From assembly GCF_004794515.1 (NCBI RefSeq), contig NZ_SSDF01000087.1, forward strand, positions 1 through 40,051: 40,051 nucleotides of DNA, in the 5' to 3' direction. The position numbers and the translations under genes are program-made. The notes below the pieces were generated by a model. That model worked only from the letters and a program-made list of their open reading frames with translations. It searched no databases and was not told where the DNA came from. Each line of letters starts with the position of its first letter. Positions within the stretch are counted from its first letter, which is position 1. Origin of the DNA: Microbacterium sp. A20. GTDB taxonomy: Bacteria; Actinomycetota; Actinomycetes; Actinomycetales; Microbacteriaceae. This document shows positions 16,666-23,810 of this stretch, in pieces.

Positions 16666-16801
16666 GTAGCAGTTGACGCCGGTCAGCCCGACTCACGCAC
16701 GTTCCGGTCGCAGTTGACGCCGCGTCCATCGCGCGAGGACGGCAGCAACTGCGACCGGAAGCGCAGAGACCGACGCCGGACGGCAGCAACTGCGACCGGA
16801 A
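16661..16801. repeat. Hairpin repeat, copy 2 (nested double hairpin)
   Basis: The inner hairpin is 16702-16760: left arm TTCCGGTCGCAGTT at 16702-16715, right arm AACTGCGACCGGAA at 16747-16760. An outer left arm with one change (CCGGTAGCAGTT) starts at 16661 and an outer right arm starts at 16788. Both are displaced by exactly 41 nt from the inner arms. The copy lies between the SDR stop and the DUF559-like gene, 66 nt before its ATG. Confidence 0.92.
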
Positions 16802-16866
16802 GCACGGCGCCGCGCCACCTGTGGAAAGCCGCAGCAGCGTCCGAGCAACCCTGCGATCGTGGCGCG

Positions 16867-17865
16867 ATGACTTCGTCTCGCCCCCTTCCTGCGCATCTCG
16901 GCGCGTCGTTCTCCGTGCAACAGGCTTTGGATGCCGGGATCAACAAGGGCCGCCTGCGCAGACGCGACCTCGAGATCCCGTTCCGTGGAGTTCGGCGACA
17001 GGTGAGCACGTCCGCCGATCGCGACGATCTCGATCCGTTCGAGCGACAACAGGTCGAGAGACGCATCCGCGCGCACGAGTATGGCCCTCGGCTGCGCTCG
17101 GGTCAGTTCCTCAGTCACGAGAGCGCCGTCGCGATCTGGGGCGGTCCCCTCCCTCTGGTGCTCGCGGACGGACGGCCCGCCGACGGGCGCACACTCCCGG
17201 TGCACGTCACCACCCTCGGTTCGGGTCCTCTCGTCCGCGCGGAAGGAGTACGAGCTCATCGACTTCGCGCGCCTGTCGCCCGCATTCTCCGCCCGTCCGG
17301 ACTGGCGGTCGCCAGCCCGGAACTGACGTTCGCCGGTCTCGGAACGTGGAGCCTGCTCGACCTCGTCGCCCTCGGTGACTACTTCTGTCGTGTCTGGCGA
17401 GTCGGACACGGCCGACCGCATGCAGGCAAGGCCTCCTACTCGACCGTCGACGGACTGCGCACCGCAGTCGAACTCGGACGCCGTGTCGGCGCCACCCGCC
17501 TTCGACAGGCGATCGAACTCATCCGCGAGGACTCCTGGTCTGCACGCGAGTCCGCGGTGCGGTGTCACATCGTCTGGGCAGGCCTGCCCGAACCGGAGCT
17601 CAACGTCGATGTCTATGACGACCACGGCCGGTTCCTCGCCTGCGTGGATCTCGCGTATCCGACCCGGAAGGTCGCGATCGAGTATCAGGGGCTCCGGCAC
17701 GCCCAGCGCTACGCCGCAGATGTCGAGCGGATAGCCGCCCTTCGGGCCGCGGGCAGGACGGTGATCGAGGTCACCAGCGCCCTCTTCGCGCGCCCAGAGG
17801 AGCTGATCCTGCGGATCCGACGTGCTCTCGTCAGGCCGCCCGGCACCAGTTTCGGTCGCAGTTGA
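16867..17865 (+). CDS. AbiEi-like HTH plus DUF559/Vsr-like nuclease-domain protein
   Basis: A 332-residue protein. The first 50 residues resemble the N-terminal winged helix of AbiEi-type antitoxin-like proteins (SVQQALDAGINKGRLRRRDL). The last 110 form a restriction-endonuclease-like fold of the DUF559/Vsr kind, with Glu228, Asp261 (ACVDLAYP) and Glu272-x-Gln274 (VAIEYQG) as the probable metal-binding set. Hairpin repeats flank it on both sides, and its final codons (SFGRS) and TGA stop lie inside the downstream hairpin arm. It interrupts the fucose cluster but has no metabolic link to it. I recall such proteins as frequent and multi-copy in actinobacteria, but their function is unknown. No clear ribosome site precedes the ATG. 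No partner toxin is adjacent. Confidence 0.75.
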   Translation: MTSSRPLPAHLGASFSVQQALDAGINKGRLRRRDLEIPFRGVRRQVSTSADRDDLDPFERQQVERRIRAHEYGPRLRSGQFLSHESAVAIWGGPLPLVLADGRPADGRTLPVHVTTLGSGPLVRAEGVRAHRLRAPVARILRPSGLAVASPELTFAGLGTWSLLDLVALGDYFCRVWRVGHGRPHAGKASYSTVDGLRTAVELGRRVGATRLRQAIELIREDSWSARESAVRCHIVWAGLPEPELNVDVYDDHGRFLACVDLAYPTRKVAIEYQGLRHAQRYAADVERIAALRAAGRTVIEVTSALFARPEELILRIRRALVRPPGTSFGRS

Positions 17866-17908
17866 CGCCGCTTCGATCGCGCGAGCGCGGCAGCAACTGC
17901 GACCGGAA
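17850..17908. repeat. Hairpin repeat, copy 3
   Basis: Left arm TTTCGGTCGCAGTT (17850-17863) and right arm AACTGCGACCGGAA (17895-17908) start 45 nt apart. By eye it matches the inner hairpin of copy 2 at 54 of 59 positions and in the same orientation, including the GACGCCGC and ATCGCGCGAG inner segments. The left arm contains the stop codon of the nuclease gene (17863-17865). Confidence 0.92.
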
Positions 17909-17925
17909 CGACGAGCAGACGACCC

Positions 17926-18900
17926 TCAGCCGCGGTGGCCGCGGAGCCAGCCCCGGATGCCGGAGCGCGGAGCCTCGTCCGACGGGATATGGCGCGGCTG
18001 AGCGGTGCGATAGAACTGCTCGGCATTGCGCCACAGGAGCGCATCGAGGTCATGCCCTCGCGCATCCGCCCAGGCGATCACGGTGTCGGCCCAGCGCGTG
18101 CGAGCCGTCGGCTGATAGGTCGGCGAGCCGTCGGCCGGAGCGTGCGGGTCGCCGACCTCGGCCGGTCCGATGACCGAGACCGGCCAATCGCTCCCCCACA
18201 TCAACCGCTCGATCCCGAACGCATCGGCCGCCACATCGAGGAACGGGATGAGCTGCGCCGCGCTCCAGTCACCGCCGGCCTCACCGGGCAGCCCCGAGAG
18301 CTTGCAGAACGCGTTCGGGTGGCGCGACAGCTCGGTCAGGTCGCGCACCCATTCCGGGGTCGGAGCGAGCGGGGCAGCAGCCGTGCCCACCCTGGGCTTG
18401 CCGAGATGGTCGAGCACGATCTGCAGCTCCGGGATCGCACCGGCGAAGCGGGTGATGTCCGGGAGCTGGTCGGCGCGCACGCACGCGTCGAAGGTCAGGT
18501 CGCGCGCGGCGACCTCGCGCGCACCGGTCACGAACGCCGCCGACACCGCCAGTCCGTCCGGCTCTCCCTGCAGGTTGTTCCGGACACCCACGACGAGAGG
18601 CTCGGCCATGAGCCCCTCCAGGTGTGCGACCGTGTCGGTGCCGCGGTCGAGACGGATGCCGGCGACGATGCCGACGATGCCGAGTGCGGCGGCCCGGCCG
18701 GCGACCCACTGCACTTCGTCGAGGAAGTCCTCTGCCACGGTCTCGGCCTGCACGAACACCGACTTCTCCGACTGCGCCCCGGGTAGACGGGCGTGCTCGA
18801 GCTCGAGGTCGGCGAACCGGTACGCCATCGGCCCCTCGAGCCAGGTGTAGGTCAGAGCCTCCGGATCCCAGAGGTGCAGATGTGAATCGAGAACGCGCAT
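17926..18900 (-). CDS. Amidohydrolase, probable L-fucono-lactonase
   Basis: A 324-residue amidohydrolase-2 family protein. The N-terminal metal motif DSHLHLWDP, a histidine in IVLDHLGKP and the late aspartate in LMWGSDWPVS are as in sugar lactonases of this family. It would hydrolyse L-fuconolactone to L-fuconate, supplying the only step otherwise missing from the cluster. The ATG at 18900 has AGGA seven nt upstream; an ATG at 18930 lacks a site and would run across the operator at 18919. It is divergent from the FadR-type regulator and separated from the rest of the pathway by the nuclease cassette. Confidence 0.85.
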   Translation of the reverse strand: MRVLDSHLHLWDPEALTYTWLEGPMAYRFADLELEHARLPGAQSEKSVFVQAETVAEDFLDEVQWVAGRAAALGIVGIVAGIRLDRGTDTVAHLEGLMAEPLVVGVRNNLQGEPDGLAVSAAFVTGAREVAARDLTFDACVRADQLPDITRFAGAIPELQIVLDHLGKPRVGTAAAPLAPTPEWVRDLTELSRHPNAFCKLSGLPGEAGGDWSAAQLIPFLDVAADAFGIERLMWGSDWPVSVIGPAEVGDPHAPADGSPTYQPTARTRWADTVIAWADARGHDLDALLWRNAEQFYRTAQPRHIPSDEAPRSGIRGWLRGHRG

Positions 18901-18918
18901 GGCTCCATCCTGCCGGAG

Positions 18919-18940
18919 ACATCCGATCAATCGCTAGGAT
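18919..18940 (+). promoter_or_regulatory. Leaderless-type promoter and operator of the fucose regulator
   Basis: ACATCCGATCAAT (18919-18931) resembles the fucose operator and sits directly before a TAGGAT -10 box (18935-18940). The ATG follows 6 nt later, so the transcript is probably leaderless. The site position suggests autoregulation. Confidence 0.5.
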
Positions 18941-18946
18941 GACGCC

Positions 18947-19624
18947 ATGGCAGTCACCGACGAGGCGATCGAGAAGATCAAGGCGATGATCGTCGCGGGC
19001 GAGCTCGCCCCCGGTGATCGACTTCCCCCCGAGAAGGAGCTGTCCGAGCGACTCGGCCTCTCCCGCAGCTCGATGCGCGAGGCGGTCAAGGCACTGGAGG
19101 TCATCCGGGTCCTCGACGTGCGACGCGGCGACGGCACCTACGTGACGAGCCTCGAACCGCATCTGCTGCTGGAGGCGATCTCGTTCGTCGTCGACATGCA
19201 CGACGACGACTCCATGCTCGAGATCTTCGCGGTGCGTCGGATGCTGGAGTCGCAGGCGACAGGACTCGCGGCCACACTCGGCACCGACGAACAGATCGCC
19301 GAGTTGCAGGACGAGGTCGATTCCGTCGATGCCGCCGTCACGATCGAGTCTCTGGTCGACCATGACATCCGCTTCCACCGCGAGATCGTCGCGATGTCCG
19401 GCAATGCATACCTCGCGAGCCTGATCGAGCACCTCAGCAGTCAGACCGTGCGCGCTCGCGTGTGGCGCGGCCTCACCGAGGGTGGCGCGGTCGAGCGCAC
19501 CCTGTCGGAGCACCGGGCCATCGCCGACGCGATCGCCCAGCACGACTCCGCCCTCGCGATCTCCCTCGCCACCGCTCACATCGCGGGCGTGGAGCGCTGG
19601 TTGCGCCAGGCGGCGGCGAGCTGA
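18947..19624 (+). CDS. FadR-subfamily GntR regulator of the fucose pathway
   Basis: A 225-residue regulator with an N-terminal winged helix (residues 5-70, ERLGLSRSSMREAVKALEVI) and a C-terminal FCD effector domain (residues 85-220, with DHDIRFHREIVAMSGN). Metal-bound sugar acids are common effectors of FCD domains, so 2-keto-3-deoxy-fuconate or L-fuconate is plausible. It is divergent from the lactonase, with a candidate operator between them and a related palindrome inside the divergent fucose promoters. The role is inferred from position and shared motif. Confidence 0.85.
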   Translation: MAVTDEAIEKIKAMIVAGELAPGDRLPPEKELSERLGLSRSSMREAVKALEVIRVLDVRRGDGTYVTSLEPHLLLEAISFVVDMHDDDSMLEIFAVRRMLESQATGLAATLGTDEQIAELQDEVDSVDAAVTIESLVDHDIRFHREIVAMSGNAYLASLIEHLSSQTVRARVWRGLTEGGAVERTLSEHRAIADAIAQHDSALAISLATAHIAGVERWLRQAAAS

Positions 19625-19637
19625 TCCCGCCCACCGC

Positions 19638-19700
19638 GGTTCAGCAGACCCGGGTTCAGCAGACCGGGTTCAGCAGACCGGGTTCAGCAGACCGGGTTCA
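19638..19700. repeat. 14-bp minisatellite between convergent genes
   Basis: About 4.4 tandem copies of GGTTCAGCAGACCG: 15 bp for the first unit, then three exact 14-bp units and a final GGTTCA. The last partial unit supplies the transaldolase stop codon (TCA on the + strand, 19698-19700). Copy number could vary between strains. Confidence 0.9.
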
Positions 19701-20360
19701 CGCGCCCAGGCGCACCATCGCGGCGTCGAACTCCGCCGCTGAACTGTCGCTCACCTCGTGGAAGAGCACCCGGTCGAGCACGTCGGGCGCGGCGGTGAAG
19801 TAGGGCACTCCCGCCAGTCGCAGGCCGGTGATGTCATCCGGCGAGCGCAGGGATGCCGCGAGCACGTTCGAGTCGCTCCCCGCGCACACCGCCTGCATCC
19901 GGGCGATCGTCGCGTCGCTGTCGAGTCCTGCGTCCCGCATCCGTCCGAGATACGGGGCGATGTATTGCGCACCGATCGAGGCGCACGCCAGCGCCTGCGC
20001 GACCGAGTACACGGCCGTGACGAGCACCGTGGCGCCGTCGCGCACCAGAGCGGATGCCGCGGCGAAGCCCGCGGCCGTGGCCGGAACCTTCACGGCCACC
20101 CGGTCGCCCAGCGCACGGATGCCCTCGGCGTTGCGGAGGAACGAAGCGGTGTCGCCGCCCCAGGTCTGGAAGAAGATCTCACGCGCTCCCTCCGACTCCC
20201 ACCGGGCGTAGAGCTCGGGGATCTCGGCGGCGGTGCGGCCTCCCCGTTCGAGGATGGTCGGGTTCGTGGTGACGCCGTGCACCACACCCGCAGCGAGCAG
20301 CGGGGAGACGCGGTCGACATCGGCGCTGTCGACGTACAGGCGTGGCGCGATCGGGTTCAT
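19698..20360 (-). CDS. Transaldolase-family protein (fructose-6-phosphate aldolase-like)
   Basis: A 220-residue small transaldolase/FSA-type class I aldolase. The motifs YVDSADVD, GVTTNPTIL and VAVKVPATAAG are clear, with Lys91 as the probable Schiff-base lysine, followed by AQYIAPYLGRMRDAGLD. The ATG at 20360 follows GAGGAG. Its promoter region carries two copies of the GntR operator that also precedes the operon at 274, so it probably cleaves or transfers a carbon unit from a ketose phosphate made by that pathway. Donor and acceptor are unknown. The stop codon is formed by a minisatellite unit. Confidence 0.85.
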   Translation of the reverse strand: MNPIAPRLYVDSADVDRVSPLLAAGVVHGVTTNPTILERGGRTAAEIPELYARWESEGAREIFFQTWGGDTASFLRNAEGIRALGDRVAVKVPATAAGFAAASALVRDGATVLVTAVYSVAQALACASIGAQYIAPYLGRMRDAGLDSDATIARMQAVCAGSDSNVLAASLRSPDDITGLRLAGVPYFTAAPDVLDRVLFHEVSDSSAAEFDAAMVRLGA

Positions 20361-20378
20361 CGGGGTCTCCTCGCGGGC

Positions 20379-20396
20379 AACCTGTCGTTACAGGTG
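20379..20396. promoter_or_regulatory. GntR-type operator 3
   Basis: AACCTGT-CGTT-ACAGGTG keeps 13 of the 14 arm bases of the motif seen at 198-238. It lies 18 nt upstream of the transaldolase start, over its untranslated leader. Confidence 0.75.
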
Positions 20397-20405
20397 CGGA
20401 TTCGG

Positions 20406-20423
20406 CTAATGTAATGACAGCCA
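20406..20423. promoter_or_regulatory. GntR-type operator 4 (degenerate)
   Basis: On the minus strand the core CTGTCATTACA (20420-20410) is identical to the core of operator 2, with weaker outer bases. It overlaps the -10 box of the transaldolase promoter, and is 27 nt from operator 3. Confidence 0.55.
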
Positions 20424-20437
20424 CCGCGGTCTGTCAA
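20408..20437 (-). promoter_or_regulatory. Transaldolase promoter
   Basis: Minus-strand TTGACA (20437-20432) and TACATT (20413-20408) are 18 nt apart. The degenerate operator 4 occupies the -10 and part of the spacer. No equally clear plus-strand promoter for the kinase was found. Confidence 0.6.
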
Positions 20438-20478
20438 AGCGTCGGCTACGCCTGTCGTCGAGGAAGATCAGGAGCGAG

Positions 20479-21441
20479 ATGACCCCCGCACACCCCGAGG
20501 ACCGCACCGGCGTCGTCATCGTCGGCAGCGTCACCGCCGATGTGACCACCTTCTCCGGACGCCTGCCCGCCAGGGGCGAGACGATCCTGGGCGACGAGTT
20601 CACCCTGATGCTCGGCGGCAAGGGCGCGAACCAGGCCGTCGCGGCCGGACGCTCCGGTGCGCGCACGAGCTTCGTCGGCTGCGTGGGAGACGACCTGTTC
20701 CACGACCTCGTCGTGGACGGACTGACGGCGGCGGGAGTCGACCTCGCACACCTGCGCACGGTTCCGGGCCCCACCGGCGTCGCGCATATCCGCGTCGACT
20801 CGTCGGCGCAGAACGACATCGTGATGGTGCCGCTCGCGAACGCCGCGCTGAGCGCCGCGCAGATCGACGAGGCGCTGGCGGCCCTCGCCCCCTCGACCTC
20901 GGTGCTGCTCACCCAGCTCGAGACGCCGTCCGCGCTCACCGCCCACATCACCGCGCGCGGGCGCGAGCACGGCATGACCGTGATCCTCGACCCGGCTCCG
21001 GCCGCCGAGCTCGACGCCGAGATCTGGCGGAGCATCGACATCGTCACCCCCAACGAGACCGAGGCGACGCTGATCAGCGGCATCGAGGTGACGGATGCCG
21101 CGTCGGCCGAGCGCGCCGGACGCTGGTTCCTCGCCCAGGGGGTCGGCGCCGCCGTGATCACCCTCGCGGGCCAGGGCTCGTGCGTCGTGACGGCCGAGGG
21201 CGCTTCCGTGATCCCGCCCTTCCCCGTGGAGGCGGTCGACACGACAGCGGCGGGCGACGCCTACGCCGGCTACCTCGGCGCCGCTCTCGCGAACGGCAGC
21301 ACCCTGGCGGATGCCGTGCGCCTGGCCACCGCGGCCGGCGCGCTGACCGTCACGAAGCAGGGGGCCTCGCCGAGCCTTCCGCACCGCGCCGACGTCGACG
21401 CGTTCCTGACGGCGCGCACGCCCGCCCCCGTCGCGAGCTGA
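20479..21441 (+). CDS. PfkB-family sugar kinase (ribokinase-like)
   Basis: A 320-residue kinase. The N-terminal motif GGKGANQAVAAGRSGA and the C-terminal DTTAAGDAYAGYL, with catalytic Asp260, are ribokinase signatures. Length is slightly above the usual 300-310 residues. The ATG at 20479 follows GGAG. It leads an operon with rbsD and a GntR gene and is divergent from the transaldolase. It phosphorylates a free sugar after import. RbsD downstream favours ribose or a similar pyranose-forming sugar, but the wider regulon contains no other ribose-specific enzyme. Confidence 0.87.
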   Translation: MTPAHPEDRTGVVIVGSVTADVTTFSGRLPARGETILGDEFTLMLGGKGANQAVAAGRSGARTSFVGCVGDDLFHDLVVDGLTAAGVDLAHLRTVPGPTGVAHIRVDSSAQNDIVMVPLANAALSAAQIDEALAALAPSTSVLLTQLETPSALTAHITARGREHGMTVILDPAPAAELDAEIWRSIDIVTPNETEATLISGIEVTDAASAERAGRWFLAQGVGAAVITLAGQGSCVVTAEGASVIPPFPVEAVDTTAAGDAYAGYLGAALANGSTLADAVRLATAAGALTVTKQGASPSLPHRADVDAFLTARTPAPVAS

Positions 21442-21490
21442 ACCAGCGAACGAGCTCACGACCCGAGCATCCGGAGAACCGAGGAGACAC

Positions 21491-21895
21491 ATGCGCAAGA
21501 CGGCCACCACGATCAATCCCGCGCTCTCCCGCGTGATCAGCGAGACCGGGCACACCGACCTGATCGTCGTCACCGACGCGGGCCTGCCCATTCCCCCGGG
21601 CGCCGAGCGCATCGACCTGGCCTATCGCCCCGGCGCTCCGGCATTCCTCGACGTGCTCGACACCGTGCTCGCCGAGCTGGCGGTCGAAGGAGCGACCGTC
21701 TCGGCCGAGGTCGCCGAGAAGAGCCCGGAAGTGCTGGAGGCGCTGCGGGAGAGGTTCGCCGGCTCGGGTTTCGAGATCGACCTCATCCCGCATGTGGAGT
21801 TCAAGAAACTCAGCCAGGGCGCCCGCGCGTTCGTGCGCTCCGGCGAGTTCACCCCCTACGCGAACGTGATCCTGCACGCGGGGGTGGCGTACTGA
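21491..21895 (+). CDS. rbsD: D-ribose pyranase (RbsD-type sugar mutarotase)
   Basis: A 134-residue RbsD-family protein. The catalytic histidine (His21 in SETGHTDLIVVTDAGLP) and the ending FVRSGEFTPYANVILHAGVAY are diagnostic. It converts pyranose to furanose forms for the kinase. The ATG follows GAGGAG and the stop overlaps the GntR start by one base. Substrates other than ribose, such as allose, are possible. Confidence 0.88.
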   Translation: MRKTATTINPALSRVISETGHTDLIVVTDAGLPIPPGAERIDLAYRPGAPAFLDVLDTVLAELAVEGATVSAEVAEKSPEVLEALRERFAGSGFEIDLIPHVEFKKLSQGARAFVRSGEFTPYANVILHAGVAY

Positions 21896-22707
21896 TGGCC
21901 ATCGTCGACGACGCGATCGATCGGCATTCCGCCGCACCCATGTACGACCAGCTGCGCCAGCTGATCATCGACGGCATCGCCCGCGACGGCCTGCAGCCCG
22001 GCGACCCGCTGCCCGGCGAGCACCGGCTGTGCGAGCGGTACGGCATCTCGCGTACCGTCGTGCGCCAGGCGCTCGCCCAGCTGGAGCACGAGGGGCTGGT
22101 CGAGCGGGTGAAAGGCAAGGGCACGTTCGTCTCACGCCCCCGCACGAGCGAGAGCCTCGTGCACACGCTGGTCGGGCTGTACGACGACGTCGAGCGCCGT
22201 GGCGGACACGTGCACAGCGACGTGCTGCGGCACGAGCAGGCCACGGCCGACGAGGAGGTCGCGCTCGCACTGGAGGTGCCGGTCGGCTCCCCGGTCGTCG
22301 TACTGGAACGTCTGCGCCACGTCGACGGCGAACCCTGGTCGCTCTCGACGACGTGGATGCCGGAGGCCGTGGGCTCCGTGACTCTCGGCGCCGATCTGAC
22401 CGAGGGATCGCTCTACCGGCTGCTCGCCGACAATGACATCGTCGCGACGCACGGCGTGCGCTCGGCGGAGGCGACCGTGGCCACACATGAGCAGGCGCAG
22501 CACCTGGGGGTCAGCGCCGGGTCGGCCCTGCTGCGACTGCGCAGCATCAGCCGCAGCTCCGACGGCACGCCCATCGAGTACTTCATCGCGTACCACCGCG
22601 GCGACCGTTCGCGCTTCGAGTTCCAGCTGCGGCAGGAGCAGGGACAGGCCTCGCTCTTGCATGTCGACGGTGACGGCGGCGCCTCGCCCGCCGGGACGGT
22701 CGGCTGA
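21895..22707 (+). CDS. HutC-subfamily GntR regulator (UTRA domain)
   Basis: A 270-residue regulator: winged helix at residues 15-80 (CERYGISRTVVRQALAQLEHEGLVERVKGKGTFVS region), then a UTRA effector domain at about 95-245 (VVVLERLRHVDGEPWSLSTTWMP region and the closing PIEYFIAYHRGDRSRFEF). It is coupled to rbsD. It is the best candidate to bind the AACCTGT-N4-ACAGGTT sites at 198, 221, 20379, 20406 and perhaps 9972, since it is encoded beside two of them and UTRA regulators usually read such palindromes. The effector is likely a sugar phosphate. Confidence 0.88.
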   Translation: MAIVDDAIDRHSAAPMYDQLRQLIIDGIARDGLQPGDPLPGEHRLCERYGISRTVVRQALAQLEHEGLVERVKGKGTFVSRPRTSESLVHTLVGLYDDVERRGGHVHSDVLRHEQATADEEVALALEVPVGSPVVVLERLRHVDGEPWSLSTTWMPEAVGSVTLGADLTEGSLYRLLADNDIVATHGVRSAEATVATHEQAQHLGVSAGSALLRLRSISRSSDGTPIEYFIAYHRGDRSRFEFQLRQEQGQASLLHVDGDGGASPAGTVG

Positions 22708-22728
22708 CCGGCCGGTAGTCTCGAGGGC

Positions 22729-23787
22729 ATGAGCGACTGGACCAGCACCGCGATCGCCCTGCTGGAAGCCGACGCCAACCGCAGCGCCGACACGCACCTG
22801 CACCTGTTCCCGCTGCCGCCCGAGTGGGGCATCGACCTGTACCTCAAAGACGAGTCCGTGCACCCGACCGGGTCGCTCAAGCACCGCCTGGCGCGCTCGC
22901 TCCTCCTCTACGGACTGGTCAACGGCCGCATCCGCGAGGACACCACCCTCGTCGAATCGTCGAGCGGGTCAACCGCGGTCTCCGAGGCGTACTTCGCCCG
23001 GATGCTGGGTCTGCGTTTCATCACGGTCGTGCCGCGCTCGACCGTGCAGGAGAAGATCGACCTCATCGAGTTCTACGGCGGCACCTGCCACTTCGTCGAC
23101 CGCGCCGAGGACATGTCGCCCGAGGCGCAGCGCCTCGCCTCCGATTGCACGGGCCACTACCTCGACCAGTTCACGTTCGCCGAGCGCGCGACCGACTGGC
23201 GCGGCAACAACAACATCGCCGAGAGCGTGTTCAGCCAGCTCGCGCAGGAGCGGCATCCGATCCCCGCCTGGATCGTCACCGGCGCCGGCACGGGTGGCAC
23301 GAGCGCGACCTTCGGGCGGTACGTGAAGTACCGCCGGCACGAGACCCGCATCGCCGTGGTCGACCCCGAGGGCTCAGCGTTCTACGACGGGTGGGCAGGC
23401 ACTGTCGACCCGCCGGCCGGGCGCCCCAGCCGCATCGAGGGCATCGGCCGGCCGCGGGTCGAGGCCTCGTTCGTACCCACCGTGATCGACGAGATGATCC
23501 GCGTCCCCGATGCCGGTTCGATCGCCGCGATCCGGATGCTGCGCGAGCGCACCCTGCACTGGGCCGGCGGCTCGACCGGCACGAACCTGTACGGCGCGTT
23601 CCAGCTCATCGCCCGGATGCGGGCCGCGGGCGAGACCGGCAGCGTCGTGACCCTGATCTGCGACAGCGGGGTCCGCTACGCCGGCACGTACTACTCCGAC
23701 GAATGGGTGGCGGCGCAGGGCTGGGACCTCGCTCCGCACCGCGCGCGGCTGGATCGGTTCCTCGAGACGGGCGTCTGGGTGGAGTGA
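22729..23787 (+). CDS. PLP-dependent cysteine synthase-family protein (Cds1-like cysteine desulfhydrase)
   Basis: A 352-residue fold-type II PLP enzyme. The PLP lysine is Lys51 in [11 protein letters not shown], the substrate loop is [18 protein letters not shown], and a glycine-rich phosphate loop is [14 protein letters not shown]. The sequence resembles the actinobacterial Cds1 group, which releases sulfide from cysteine, more than CysK or CysM. A TAGTCT box 7 nt before the ATG suggests its own leaderless transcript, although it follows the GntR gene by only 21 nt. A link to the sugar regulon is not evident. Confidence 0.75.
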   Translation: MSDWTSTAIALLEADANRSADTHLHLFPLPPEWGIDLYLKDESVHPTGSLKHRLARSLLLYGLVNGRIREDTTLVESSSGSTAVSEAYFARMLGLRFITVVPRSTVQEKIDLIEFYGGTCHFVDRAEDMSPEAQRLASDCTGHYLDQFTFAERATDWRGNNNIAESVFSQLAQERHPIPAWIVTGAGTGGTSATFGRYVKYRRHETRIAVVDPEGSAFYDGWAGTVDPPAGRPSRIEGIGRPRVEASFVPTVIDEMIRVPDAGSIAAIRMLRERTLHWAGGSTGTNLYGAFQLIARMRAAGETGSVVTLICDSGVRYAGTYYSDEWVAAQGWDLAPHRARLDRFLETGVWVE

Positions 23788-23810
23788 GACCCTCGGGCTA
23801 CGCTGGCCCC

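Noticed and set aside
16867..17865. Nuclease gene as one half of an AbiE-type toxin-antitoxin pair
   Set aside because: No nucleotidyltransferase toxin (AbiEii) lies next to it; both neighbours are metabolic genes. Only the N-terminal helix resembles AbiEi proteins.
16661..17908. The hairpins as ordinary rho-independent terminators
   Set aside because: No T-tract follows any copy, one copy is upstream of a promoter region (31-118) and another is upstream of a gene start (39992-40050). A terminating effect at gene ends remains possible but does not explain the set.
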